Of a stretch of 64,000 nt of DNA, positions 47,160 through 57,456 are shown piece by piece. How positions within the stretch are numbered: position 1 is the first letter of the stretch; the number at the start of each line of letters is the position of its first letter. The notes under the pieces were generated by a model, which saw only the letters and a list, made by a program, of their open reading frames with translations, was not told where the DNA came from and ran no database searches. Position numbers and translations under genes: made by a program. The stretch comes from Corbicula japonica (Eukaryota; Mollusca; Bivalvia; Venerida; Cyrenidae). The stretch lies in the NCBI GenBank assembly GCA_038501625.1, contig JAZAYU010000011.1:9494849-9558848 (forward strand), in the 5' to 3' direction.

Positions 47160-47995
47160 AATGATAATTTCTAAGCACTATAAATTATTGATATGGTTCG
47201 GTTAGGCCTTCCGCATAAGTTATATAAGTGGGTAGTGAGTGCGTTTCTTAAGGTTTTGGTGTTCAAATGTTCAAATCTGCTTATTATATAAACGATTGAT
47301 TACGAATATGAAAGAAATTACATCGAATAAATATTTTCAATTAACTACAAATTCAGTTGATAAAAAACATTGGCAAGCCCGCTTGTGGTGAGTTTGACTA
47401 ATTGTCACAATAATGGTTGTTTGGTGTATGTGCGTTCGTCCGTTCGTCGGGATTTGTCCATATTCGTCACATTCATTGAGCAATCTTGTTTATATCAGGC
47501 ACGAACCTAAATACAAGTTCTTGTGATATGTGTAAATTCTGTGACAATTTATTTTTGTTACAAACAAATGAGTCTCATTCGAAACTGTATGTTAACTGTT
47601 AACAATGCTTTCTTCACAATGGGCTCTACAGGTTGCCAACAGGCATCTAGTTTAAACTAATCAGCAGAAATAGTTTTAGTCGTTTTGAACCTGAAATTGT
47701 TGTTCATGTGAAAACAGCAAGCTATTGATACTGATTAAAAAAGACATAATCTTAATAGTGGTTAATGGGTGAATAAGCAAATATGTGATGATATAAAATC
47801 TAAACGTCGGGAGTCCATTAAACTTACATGAACAATACTCCATAGGCCTTGTTAGCTGTACTTGTCATCTCAATGTGATTCCTTTCAGAAACGCTTCCGA
47901 ATTAATTTCTCGTAGAGGAAATAAAAATCTGATCGCTCGCATTACAAAACGAAGTATGGACTTCATAAAATCTCGTTTTATACTTTTAGTGTCAT
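47160..47995 (+). repeat. Segmental duplication, right copy part 1
   Basis: Counterpart of 38480-39010. An extra ~300 bp (47380-47680, with gtgcgttcgtccgttcgtcg, itself typical of a dispersed repeat) is inserted relative to the left copy. Confidence 0.8.
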
Positions 47996-47999
47996 ATAT

Positions 48000-48590
48000 C
48001 TAGGCTTTGGAACGACAATCGGTGATGTATTCGAATATAATTCAATAATCAATATATATTGTTTCACTTCTGTTATTTATTATTCCATTCCATTTTGCTT
48101 CATACGAGGTGTTTTCGTAAAGTTCGTTGACAATCTCTTTATTTCAGCAGTTTTTATGTGTTATGTACGTTGTTCGGTCTATTAATGAGAACTGTTGTCA
48201 ATTTAGGCAGTAATTTATCGTATCTGATGATAAATAACCGTTGATTCACGGTTTTTGTATGGGTTATCAGGAAAAAATGCATGTCGAGTTGGAATATGTC
48301 ATAATGATGTACATAACAATAGATTCAAATTACTTTATACAACGAGGCATTATTTAAAATGTTACCAAATCAAAAGTTTATCTCCGGACAAATATCTGAA
48401 AGCAAACTAGTTTACAATGCAACTTTGTCGAATAAGACTATAATAGTAAGTAAAATAGGCAGCGTAAAAAAGTATTTTCTTGAGAATATGGCAGGACAAA
48501 TGAAAAGTTGGTGCATACTAGAGCGTAGGTTCATCCTCATCCTAGAGCCTGTTTTAAACCCCTTGTTCGCTGAACAGGAATGACCTTTTT
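48000..48590. other. Mostly unique DNA
   Basis: The atacgaggtgttttcgtaaagttcgttga stretch at ~48103-48131 resembles a lone mariner-type end. The two frames over 48359-48750 overlap R1 and lack domains. Confidence 0.4.
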
Positions 48591-48599
48591 CATGGACGT

Positions 48600-48800
48600 T
48601 ATTGCAATGCCGTTTTCTGTAAAAATGTGAAATATGCGTATCAGGAATAGCAACATCCGGAAGACACAGCATCACTACAGAGCCAAAATGTAAAGAAGAA
48701 AAGAGCATCGATAATGAAATTATCAATTTAAAAAAAGACACATACAACAATTAACGAAAATGGAAAGGGTTACCGCCTTGCTACGGCCATTGACAAAACA
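48600..48800 (-). repeat. R1 3' half
   Basis: gtgaaatatgcgtatcagga, a ccggaagacacagcatcact block, aagaagaaaagagcat, caattaacgaaaatgg and gggttaccgccttgctacgg occur in order. Confidence 0.8.
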
Positions 48801-48804
48801 ATAT

Positions 48805-49500
48805 GTAAATACCGTTAAACCCGCTTTGAATGCTTTTTAAAACAAGGACAAGAAATGAAATTATTTAAATATATGAACATTAAACGATTCTGTGTTCATA
48901 TAACTTCGATGTTTATGTAAATAGAAAATTTATTTGGTTATCAGCGCCTGCTTAGGCTCTTCAGAAAAAGTCATAATTGCGATCTTAATGAGAAACAATT
49001 GTCCGATCAAAAACAATGCGTTGGTAGGAAACAATTATTTATTTATTTCGACATTTATTTAGAGAAGTAGATACAACAACCCATTCTGATTACTCATCAT
49101 TGTAACGAATACAGCATTAAATATATTTGACAACATTTATTTCCCAGTTTATCTTTTATTTAAATGTTTAACAAATCCAGCAAGCCATCGTAGCAGAAAT
49201 GTTCCAGTCCATGATGGTGTTGACCGTCAAAATTACATGAGCTCGACTAGGGTAAACTTTGCATTATAAACAGATACAACATTAAAAGTTAATGACGATT
49301 TAATACCGTTATTGGAAACGAAGATTGAATTCAGCCTGTAGAAACGGCAATTTAGTTATATCAATTGATACGATAGTTTAATCCACCGCACATTCGAAAA
49401 TATTACAATGTGCTTTTGTTTTTGTACAAAGTGTTCGTATATGGATATCCGTTCGGGGGGTATCCAAATCCCAAATTCCATGTAAAATACATGTAAAATG
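48805..49500. other. Unique AT-rich DNA
   Basis: No feature recognised apart from ggatatccgttcgggggg at 49443. Confidence 0.5.
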
Positions 49501-49504
49501 TTGT

Positions 49505-49690
49505 TATTTAATTGTTAACCCTGTTTGCTTATGATATTGTCCCTGTGGAATCAGGGGTGTCTAATTTCAATCTGATGTGCCAACTTGTGATTTATGACTG
49601 CAGGATAAGCGTGATGTGTTGCCATTAAAGCCACGGTTTATTAATCAGTCTCTATACAAATTTCTTATCCCGAGCAATTTATAAAGACAA
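49505..49690 (+). repeat. Segmental duplication, right copy part 2
   Basis: aggggtgtctaatttcaatctg, gccaacttgtgatttat, gcgtgatgtgttgccattaa and agccacggtttattaat match 40015-40205. Confidence 0.75.
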
Positions 49691-49694
49691 TTTG

Positions 49695-50245
49695 ATCTAT
49701 GAGAAATGGTGCCCGAGACTATTGTTAAAGAATCACGCATTAATACACAACGTATCAGTTGTATATCATTTGAAATGCCTAGAGGTCATAGAAACTTTTA
49801 TATAATTATTTTTTTATTTTCCAGATACTGTCTTGTCTGAGACGATGGCTTCTTTAAATTATTTCTTGTACACATTTGTCAAATGTAATATTGGTTTCAT
49901 TCTCATGTATCCTAGATTTTATTTCAGCAATTAGGAAATACACACGATCATGAAGATTTCTTCGTTATGTTGTACATCAGTCAATGATCAGAGTCTCATT
50001 TCATGTACATTGCCGTTTCCAGTCTATAAAAGAGCCCTTAATATAAATAGCATAATTTAGTGCATAACTAAGAATATTACTTATATATACATTTGGCATT
50101 ATTTTAATCTTACACAACAATTGGTCAGTGTTGGAATTTTCGGATAGCTTTCAGGATTCCTTTCACATACGGACATATATATCCGATAGGTCGTAATGTG
50201 TCTCAGGCTATACGTCATCTTGTCAGAAAATCACATTATCAAAAA
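49695..50245. other. Unique AT-rich DNA
   Basis: Nothing recognised. Confidence 0.5.
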
Positions 50246-50251
50246 GCTCAT

Positions 50252-50460
50252 ATACATACCATCGTTTGGGATATATCAAAATTGTACTGTTTATTGCTGT
50301 AAATATTTGTACATATTAGTTGCGCTCAACCCGGGGTTAGGCGCCGTGGGCAGCATTATGCTGCCCATGAATATTCTCCCTCAAACGGAGCCTGCAATAT
50401 TTTCATATTTGTCGTGTTCGGTCGCTTTCAAAGTTCCATTTTCATCTATTTCAAATTAAA
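50252..50460 (+). repeat. R2 partial copy
   Basis: cataccatcgtttgggatat, aaaattgtactgtttattgc, gttgcgctcaacccggggtt, cggagcctgcaatattttca and ttcaaagttccattttcatc in R2 order. About 15 bp (aatatttgtacatatta) is locally duplicated. A weakly matching downstream piece (gtcagtactgttatcagtt) lies near 50790. Confidence 0.85.
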
Positions 50461-50828
50461 AATATAATAAATCGTAGCAATGGTTTGTTACGAGGTCCGT
50501 TTAAGACATCAACGGCTAAAATAAGGTTTGTTACCAAGAACGTCGTATGAACTTCCAATTGTAGTAAAACGTGTAAAAAGGATTAATGTTTTCGAAGTCG
50601 CAACTCTGCTATTTATAAGAAAGTAAAACTCAGCTGTTCCTCGATTTTACAAACTTGTCGTTTTAGATAAATTGTTTCAAAAACTTAAAAAAAATTGTCT
50701 TATTATCCACGCTGTCCACCGTATCGGAAACTACGATGCGGGTTTGAGGTACGCTTTACCGTAAAAAGTATTCCCGCACATTTAGTCAGTACTGTTATCA
50801 GTTAAATAACCCGTAACCGATGTCGGGT

Positions 50829-50977
50829 AGTGATGATAACGTATATCAGGGCTATCCGATCAATCTTTTTGGGGGTTGTCCCGGTTAGCTCAATTGGTTG
50901 CGTCGTCGGAATCACAGGGCTAGTGCAGTCGCCGTGACGGTACGGAATCGCTGCCAGCTAGAGGCAATATCATTTTT
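50829..50977 (+). repeat. R6 tRNA-headed SINE-like unit, copy 1
   Basis: Contains gttgtcccggttagctcaattggtt, whose tagctcaattgg core fits the Pol III A box, followed by a cgtcgtcggaatcacaggg anticodon-like stretch, a poor B-box region and taga ggcaatatcatttt at the end. The second copy at 51405 shares gataacgtatatca/gattacgtatatca, ctatc and the entire head. Confidence 0.7.
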
Positions 50978-51404
50978 AACATATACGTATATTGGTGCGC
51001 TAGAGAAATATGAGGTACACTTATAAATGTAATGTTTTTACCGATGTTGATAATATTTTAGTTTTTTTTAAGTCATCTATCTGATCAAGTCTATCCATAT
51101 TGATAGTTTGTGTTTTTACTTGGTAAATGTGTTGGAACCCAGTAACTGCGTTTATGTCTATGTATTGTTGTTATGTGAAGAAAATTAAATTCAACGATCG
51201 TTATTCTTCGACTTATCGCCGTTGGAATTACGGCATACGAAGGAATTGGTGGCACGTTAAGTTAATATGTCAATTAAGAAAACGACATTTATTGAAAACA
51301 ATACCTGAGATTCACAATTCCATCATAGAAAGCGTATCAAAGATTATCATATCAGTATTTATTTAACAGGTGTACAGTAGGCAGCAGTATAACACTGATT
51401 ACGA

Positions 51405-51534
51405 AGTGATGATTACGTATATCACGGCTATCTGATAAACCTTTTCGGGGGTTGTCCCGGTTAGCTCAATTGGTTATGCCGTCGGAATCAGGGCTAGCCG
51501 CTGTCGCTCCCAGGTAGAGGCAATATCATTTTCA
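51405..51534 (+). repeat. R6 tRNA-headed SINE-like unit, copy 2
   Basis: Same orientation, ~576 bp from copy 1. Lacks ~20 bp around the gtgcagtcgccgtgacggta stretch, and ends gtagaggcaatatcattttc. Confidence 0.7.
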
Positions 51535-51694
51535 ATGTTTTATTTATTTTAAACCTCGATCTTTAATCCACCATCGTGACATGTAAGTAAAGAAAACAAA
51601 AGAAAACCCGTTTGCATGAGAACTCGGAAATTCATGGACAATATACCAGCGCAACTTATATCTACATACAATTGAGAATTCGCATGAAAACGGT

Positions 51695-51815
51695 TTTGCT
51701 TTTATTTCAGTATGTGCTTGGTAATTAGAACATGAATGAGACTAAATTAAGCTTGCAAACATTAACTACGAACTTAGCTAAATACATTTCTTTCCTAAAA
51801 TCTATGTGGCAATAA
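51695..51815 (+). repeat. Dispersed repeat shared with 32625-32745
   Basis: gtatgtgcttggtaattaga, gactaaattaagcttgc, aacattaactacgaac and ttagctaaatacatttctt occur in the order seen at 32.6 kb. Confidence 0.55.
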
Positions 51816-51889
51816 GTATTCCCCCAAAATTCATTTTTAAAATTTTAGCAAATTTACGCCATTTGCAATGTTTGCGACCCCTTAATTAA

Positions 51890-52082
51890 AAGGTGCCTGC
51901 TCACGTATTAGGACGAAATTATAAACATATTTTCAAATATTAAAATGTATTACATAACTTGTAGAAGACATGAAAACAACGTAAATATGACATAATTTTC
52001 TTACACAGTCAACGTATGAGTGATTCACAGCAGGTCCTAAAATAACTTACGTTTTCCACCCTGAACTGTGAGCAGGCACCTT
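51890..52082. mobile_element. 193-bp TIR element (MITE)
   Basis: Perfect 15-bp inverted repeats aaggtgcctgctcac and gtgagcaggcacctt, with weaker pairing inward. The interior is AT-rich and non-coding. TTAA-like bases border both ends (ttaa before, ttaa overlapping the right end), so a TTAA-type target is possible but unresolved. Confidence 0.85.
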
Positions 52083-52084
52083 AA

Positions 52085-53155
52085 AGGTTGCTGATCTTAA
52101 AAGGAATACTAATCATTCGTAACAATATTTAGGTCGACGTAAATAAACTTGTTCTTGTTTACAAGAAACTTCATCTAGACATTCTTAAATTATTTAAATA
52201 CAAGTATTGAAGGCGTTATAGCAAGTCTAAAAAATAAACAAGAACAATATAACGTAAAATGGAGACTATTCTTAGCTTAACAACAAATGGCAGACTCTTT
52301 CTTTTTATTTCTTTTTATGCTCTCCTCTTCCTATTCCTATTCCCTATCTTTCTCCTTTTTTATATTCCTTTTTAAACATCTTTGATCAAATAGTGCATCA
52401 GGCTTTACCTTATTGATAGACATCGAATAGCAGAACACGTAACCTGTTTATGTATAATTTATATTTTGTTCAGAATGTTTGCTTGTATAATTAATTATGT
52501 CTTTCGAAGACGGAATAAATATAAGAAAAAGAAATTATTTAAATACCCTTCTTTAGAGTTTATAACATTATCAATTGTATTTATACGGCTTACTATACAA
52601 TTAAGACATTGAAAAAAATATATACTTCAGCTGAGGGCCTTGGTAAAAATCGCCAGTATCTGAATATACCTTGGCTTTTGATAACACTTCGTCACAAATT
52701 CCTTATATAGGACATGTTCTTCTGTACAATATTGCAACACTTACTTTTGTTTTTACGATTATAACAATGGTTTTTCTTGTATAATTATTTTTTTGCAAAA
52801 TGTTTTTTTTTCACTTAATATTATACCAGCTTAGCTCATGACAAAATGTGGTTATGGCTCATTCGAAAAGTGTAGATCCAGACAGAAGAAGCATTAAAAG
52901 AATCATTCTTAATGCATCTGGAAAAAAGTCTTAATCATTTTCTGACAATGTTATTTCGCAATTTGATCTGAGTCTAAAATTGTGGTGCGGATAACTAATT
53001 TGTCCCGACGAACCGTCAAATATCATTTATTTAAACAAAAAACATCCTTACTTTTAAACTTTCACATCTAACAGTTTTTTTAAAAAAACATTTATATTAA
53101 ATCTGTTCAATGTCTTTATCCGAAATAGTTAATTTTTATTAAACGCTCACTTCTT
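52085..53155. other. Unique AT-rich DNA, no gene seen
   Basis: A pyrimidine-rich stretch near 52298-52365 only. Confidence 0.5.
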
Positions 53156-53159
53156 CAAA

Positions 53160-53215
53160 AGATATTGCCTCTACTTTTGAGCGAAACCATACCGTCACGG
53201 CGACAGGGCCTATCT
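53160..53215 (-). repeat. R6 3' fragment
   Basis: gatattgcctcta and accgtcacggcgac are the inverse of the R6 end (gtcgccgtgacggt ... tagaggcaatatc). It lies immediately before an R1 copy. Confidence 0.65.
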
Positions 53216-53224
53216 ATAAAATAA

Positions 53225-53740
53225 AAAAAAGTTATATGTGCATATCAGGAATCGCCACACTCACAAACCGCAGCCTCCCCACGCAGCGAAAAGGACGGGT
53301 GGAAGAGAGAGCATGTTTGTTATAAGTATGTCAATTCAAATAGGACACCACAAACAATTAACGAAAAAAAGAAACTGGGGATACCGCCTTGGAACGGCCA
53401 GTGGCAAAACAAATTGCCACTGGGGGTTTAAACCAGGTTCTACGTTGCACCTACCTCACACTTGCCCCAACAGGTTCTCGTATCACAAAACAAGTACAAG
53501 TTGTCTTGGCAAAATAACTCCAACCCACCCATCGGCTCAACAATGTTGCATGCAAAAGCACACAAACATATAAAACATAAGAAGTTAATAGCATTGCAAA
53601 GCCAAAGGGAGGAACTCAGTGATCTTACCGAGACCAGAGCTCCTGGAGTAAAATCAGCAAGAACACAATGACAGGGATACAAATGTAAAAGAAACAAATC
53701 GAGCTTTTAGGTTATTTTAAGAAAAAAATCCCCATAAACC
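53225..53740 (-). repeat. R1 full-length copy
   Basis: Complete in reverse: gtgcatatcaggaatcgcca, gcctccccacgcagcgaaaa, ataccgccttggaacggcca, ttgccactgggggtttaaac, cacttgccccaacaggttct, acccatcggctcaacaatg, catataaaacataagaagtt and atgacagggatacaaatgta. With 55265-55765 it forms a long direct repeat. The 111-residue frame here is repeat sequence. Confidence 0.92.
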
Positions 53741-53744
53741 TTCA

Positions 53745-54090
53745 TAAACTCTTAAACCCCTGCCACCGTCGTGCAACCAAAGAGGTAAGCATAATAATCA
53801 ACTGTAGTTGGGTTAATCACCAGGCCTGAAGAGCGCTGTAAAATATCATGTTGGTAACCTTTCTTTTTAAATTAACAGATAGTTTTTACGAATAACTTGG
53901 AGAAATTGGAGAAATTAACATTTCCTTTTATCTTCTTAAGTTTATAAATTAAATCTTCATAAAAAACTGGTTGTGAAATACCTTGTTGCAAGTATAGTGA
54001 TTTTAAACTGCACCTTTAGTTATGAATTAGATCTGGGTCTCGGCGATAAAACTTGCAAAACGTTTTCCTTAATTTGTGATACCGATAACC
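53745..54090 (+). repeat. R4 module after R1
   Basis: cataaactcttaaacccct, gccaccgtcgtgcaaccaaag, gggttaatcaccaggc, ctgtaaaatatcatgttggt, accttgttgcaa and aacttgcaaaacgttttcc match 55768-56095 at high identity. Confidence 0.9.
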
Positions 54091-54306
54091 CTGTTTGAAA
54101 AGTTTTTCTGTAATGCAAAGATAACGTTCATTGAAATCATTAACATCGTTGCAAGCTCTTGAAAAGCGAACAAGCTGTGAGAGATAAACCCCGTAGGATG
54201 TTGCACGAAAAAGCCGTCTAAAAACGGAAAATTTACTATATTAAAATTTAAAGCGTCTCTTTTATCATATATTTTATTAGTGACGTAACCATTTTCAATG
54301 GACAGA

Positions 54307-54395
54307 CTTGTCGATAATGGCCCTGTAATTTGAATAATGGCCCAAGGGCTTAAGCCCGAGGGGCATTATTATATGGCAGGGCCATTATCGATAAG
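54307..54395. repeat. 89-bp palindrome centred on gggcttaagccc
   Basis: Ends cttgtcgataatggccctg and cagggccattatcgataag pair at 18 of 19 bases. The core gggcttaagccc (54346-54357) is a perfect 12-bp palindrome flanked by ataatgg.cc/gggcattat. A lone cagggccattatc recurs at ~54926, so the palindrome may be one end of a larger ~630-bp element. Confidence 0.8.
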
Positions 54396-54399
54396 TGGC

Positions 54400-55260
54400 A
54401 CTACTTGCCCATGTATTTACCTATTTATTGCATGTATACATTCCTAAAAATGACCTTTGCTTCACTTTGTACTTGATTAAGCATTTTCATAAATTCAATA
54501 TGTGATACTACGTCATGATGTCAATCACTACGTCATTTGATTAAAACGTGACGTAATTTAAAGAATGTTAGTACCAGTTGTTAAGATTGTTTTGACTCAA
54601 GACTTTATTTTACAAGCATTTGAAAAGGAAAGGAAGACGATTAATTTTGAATGCTCTATGTGATTTTTGTAGTATGAGTCTGTTAATTTGATTTGAGAGA
54701 AGTTTATTCTCATACCGCTGCTGCGAGCTTCGTTACATCAGGCTTTATGAGAATTTAGAAAAATGAATGGAAAATAATATAGGAAATATTGTGATTTAAA
54801 ATTGGATATATTTCACTGGTATGTACAATTTAAAGTTATTTTTATTATAGAATGTGACGAAATCACGAATAACAAGTAAAAATCTAAGAAAAAATAGTCA
54901 CAGGGCGAAAATCAAAATAGTCCCAGGGCCATTATCAATATGTTAATGCCATGCGACCTTGAATAATGCTTCCGGTCATTACTTGAATGTGTTACTAAAA
55001 TAGGTATACATGTAATAACATACAGGAATAGACGAAGTAAAGAAAAAAGACAGACAATGCATTATGAAATTTACGCATTTGATATTCTGGTATTTGGTCT
55101 GGATCTAAACCGTTTGCTTCTTCGTCAGATATTATCTAGAGAATTTAAATGTGAAATATGTAGATCCTCGCAGACGGCTCGGTTGTGCATGCTGATCTGA
55201 ATCTACGCTATCTGCAAAAGTCAATATTATACTCATGAATTTATATTTCGTAACATCGAA
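54400..55260. other. No gene recognised
   Basis: Contains the single cagggccattatcaatatg copy near 54926; otherwise AT-rich unique DNA. Confidence 0.45.
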
Positions 55261-55264
55261 GTTG

Positions 55265-55765
55265 TAATAATAAAAAAGTGAAATATGCATATCAGGTATT
55301 CAGAAAAAAACAGCCTCCCCACACAGTCAAGAAGAAGAGAGGGAGCATGGTTAATAAAATGATCAGTTTCAAAAGAGATACCACTAAAAATTAACAAAAA
55401 TGAGAACCCGAGGGGTTACCGCCTTGGAATGGTCAGTGGCAAATCAAATTGCCACTGGGGGTTTAAACAAGGTTCGAGAGTGCACAAACCTCACACTTGT
55501 CCCAACAGGTTCCCATATCACAAAACAAATACAAGTTTTCTTGGTGAAACAACTCAAACCCACCCATCTGCTCAACAATGTTGCATGCAAAAGCACACAA
55601 ACATATAAAACATAAGAATCTAATAGCATTGCAAAGCCAAAGGGCGGGTACTCAATGATCTTACCGAGACCAGAGCTTCTGGAGTGAAATCAGCAAGAAC
55701 ACGATGACAGGGATAAAAGAAACAAATCGAGCTTCTAGGTTCTTTTAAGAAAAGATTTCCCCATA
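55265..55765 (-). repeat. R1 full-length copy
   Basis: aagtgaaatatgcatatcag to gacagggataaaagaaacaa, all R1 blocks present. Its closest relative in the window is 53225-53740, offset ~2.0 kb, together with the following R4. Confidence 0.93.
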
Positions 55766-55767
55766 AA

Positions 55768-56095
55768 CCATCATAAACTCTTAAACCTCTGCCACCGTCG
55801 TGCAACCATAGAGGTAAGCATAATGATCAACTGTAGAAGGGTTAATCACCAGGCATGCAGAGCGCTGTAAAATATCATGTTGGTAACCTTTCTTTTTAAA
55901 TTTACAGATGGTTTTTACGAATAACCGGTAGAAATTATCATTTCCCTTTATCTTCTTAAGTTTATAAATTAAATTTCCATAAAAACTGGCTGTGAAATAC
56001 CTTGTTGCAATAGTGATTTTAAACTGCACTTGTATTTATGAATTAGATCTGGGTATCGACGATAAAACTTGCAAAACGTTTTCCTTAATTTGTGA
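55768..56095 (+). repeat. R4 module after R1
   Basis: Highly similar to 53745-54090. The cacttgtatttatgaattag stretch replaces caccttt agttatgaattag. Confidence 0.9.
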
Positions 56096-56099
56096 TAAG

Positions 56100-56480
56100 A
56101 CAAGTTCACACAAAATAAAGTCTAATTTGCTTTTTGGTCATATCCCAAAACACAATGGACATTACCCTGATGACGATTCAATCATCAAATATTAGTAAGA
56201 GCATAAAGGCGATCAAAGAAAGTAAAATATAGGCTTGATTATTATATTAAAAATACATATACACAAATAGTTAAAACGAACATTTCAAAAGCAACTCCAG
56301 TCATATATTGCGATCTACAATGTTAAGTTTAATTTGGCCTGTAGTTAGTATGGGTAATTCAAATTGCAAACATCGCCACCAGAAACACAGACGACAACAT
56401 CAATAATCTCGTACTTTTGAAAACATGTATGAGTCCAGCCGACGGCAGAACTGTCGGCAATACTTAACACTATTAGCTTA
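56100..56480. other. No feature recognised
   Basis: Unique AT-rich DNA between R4 and the possible 3' exon on the minus strand. Confidence 0.5.
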
Positions 56481-56484
56481 GTTC

Positions 56485-56556
56485 TTATCTTATTTTTTTC
56501 TTTTGCTTCGGCAAATAAAATCCTCTAGGCATTCTTGCTTCTCTCAGATTAACTGC
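56485..56556 (-). CDS. Possible terminal coding exon (hypothetical, CMC1-like candidate)
   Basis: Minus-strand reading AVNLREARMPRGFYLPKQ followed by KKKIR and TAA. Charged composition stands out from the surrounding AT-driven frames. An AG directly before GCA at 56557-56558 gives phase 0, which joins the candidate donor at 57455-57456, but the acceptor has little pyrimidine tract, so the join is conjectural. The frame stays open upstream to 56730 (NNVFIIVIDDFLDTIDK), so the true start of the segment could lie further 5'. A Lys-rich basic tail after a Gly-containing linker is compatible with the C-terminus of CMC1-type proteins, but this alone proves nothing. Confidence 0.25.
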   Translation of the reverse strand, partial: AVNLREARMPRGFYLPKQKKKIR

Positions 56557-56639
56557 CTTGTCTATAGTGTCTAGAAAGTCATCTATTACGATTATAAAAA
56601 CATTGTTTTCGACCAGATACATTAGGTAATGAATATAAG

Positions 56640-57437
56640 TATCTTGGAAGAGTGTGAGGTGAAGATGGAAAAATCTGTCACCGAGTGGGAACTGTTTTTG
56701 CGGGAACAAGGCTCTGTCGAGTCCCGCCAAAACAGTTCACCTTAGGTGACAGATTTATCTATCTTTACCGAATGTCTCGTGCAAGATACTTTTTCTTGCA
56801 TACCTTTTACTGTTCATAACATTTGTGTTCATTTAAACAGACTAAATTTTGTTTCCTTACGCTGAAATAATGACGTTAACGCAAATCTTATTCTCTAAAT
56901 GACGTCGCTTACTGGAATATATATTCTTGCATACAGGATAAGTATTTCCACGTGATTTACCGGGGAAAGAAAATCTTATCTTTTCCCTAGGGAAAAGATA
57001 ACGTTCGCGTGCTACATGATTGACGTCACGTCTTCAAATATCTGACGTCATTTATTCAAGTTAGTGACGTCATTTAGAAAATAAGGTTTACGTTTACGTC
57101 AATATTTTAACGTAAGGCAACAAAATTTAGTTTGTATACATGTACACAAATGTTAAGAATAGTAAAAGGTATGCAAGAAAAAGTATCTTGCATGGGAACT
57201 TCGGTAAAGATAGAAAAATCTGTCAACTCGGGTGAACTGTTTTGGCGGGAACTCGGCAGAGCCTCGTTCCCGCAAAACAGTTCCCCCTCGGTGACAGATT
57301 TTTCCATCTTCACCTCACACTCATGCAAGATACTTATAAAGTCAGATACTTAAAGACGTGACGTGACTCGTGTAGCACGCGAACGTTATCTTTTCCCTAG
57401 GGAAAAGATAACATTTGCTTTCCCCGGTAAATCACGC
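56640..57437. mobile_element. R7 nested palindrome cluster (~800 bp)
   Basis: Two inverted systems overlap. First, 56640-~56925 is inverted against ~57050-57333: gtatcttg...gtgaggtgaagatgg, aaaaatctgtcac, aacagttc, tcccgc and ctaaatgacgtc are matched in reverse order about a centre near 56988. Second, 56951-57036 is inverted against 57349-57437: cgtgatttaccggggaaag, ttatcttttccctagggaaa and gttcgcgtgctac. Each half of the first system is itself a hairpin around gcgggaactcggcag/gagtcccgcc. A half copy lies at 39285-39400. No transposase frame is present. It lies wholly between the two minus-strand candidate exons. Confidence 0.8.
57021..57072. promoter_or_regulatory. Cluster of three consensus CRE sites
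   Basis: The 8-bp palindrome tgacgtca (CREB/ATF consensus) occurs at 57021-57028, 57043-57050 and 57065-57072, spaced exactly 22 bp apart, with a related tgacgtcg near 56904. They sit in the inner part of R7. Binding or activity is unknown; they may simply belong to the repeat. Confidence 0.5.
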
Positions 57438-57456
57438 CGAAATACGAAAGACAGAC

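Noticed and set aside
48103..48131. Second mariner end (acgaggtgttttcgtaaag)
   Set aside because: Only one end-like stretch, no transposase blocks or partner TIR nearby.
53238..53573. 111-residue frame sharing HxPHTCPNRFSY...CMQKHTNI peptides with frames at 43683, 35580 and 21722
   Set aside because: The shared peptides arise because all lie in R1 copies; frame and start differ between copies and stops interrupt most of them, so no protein is conserved.
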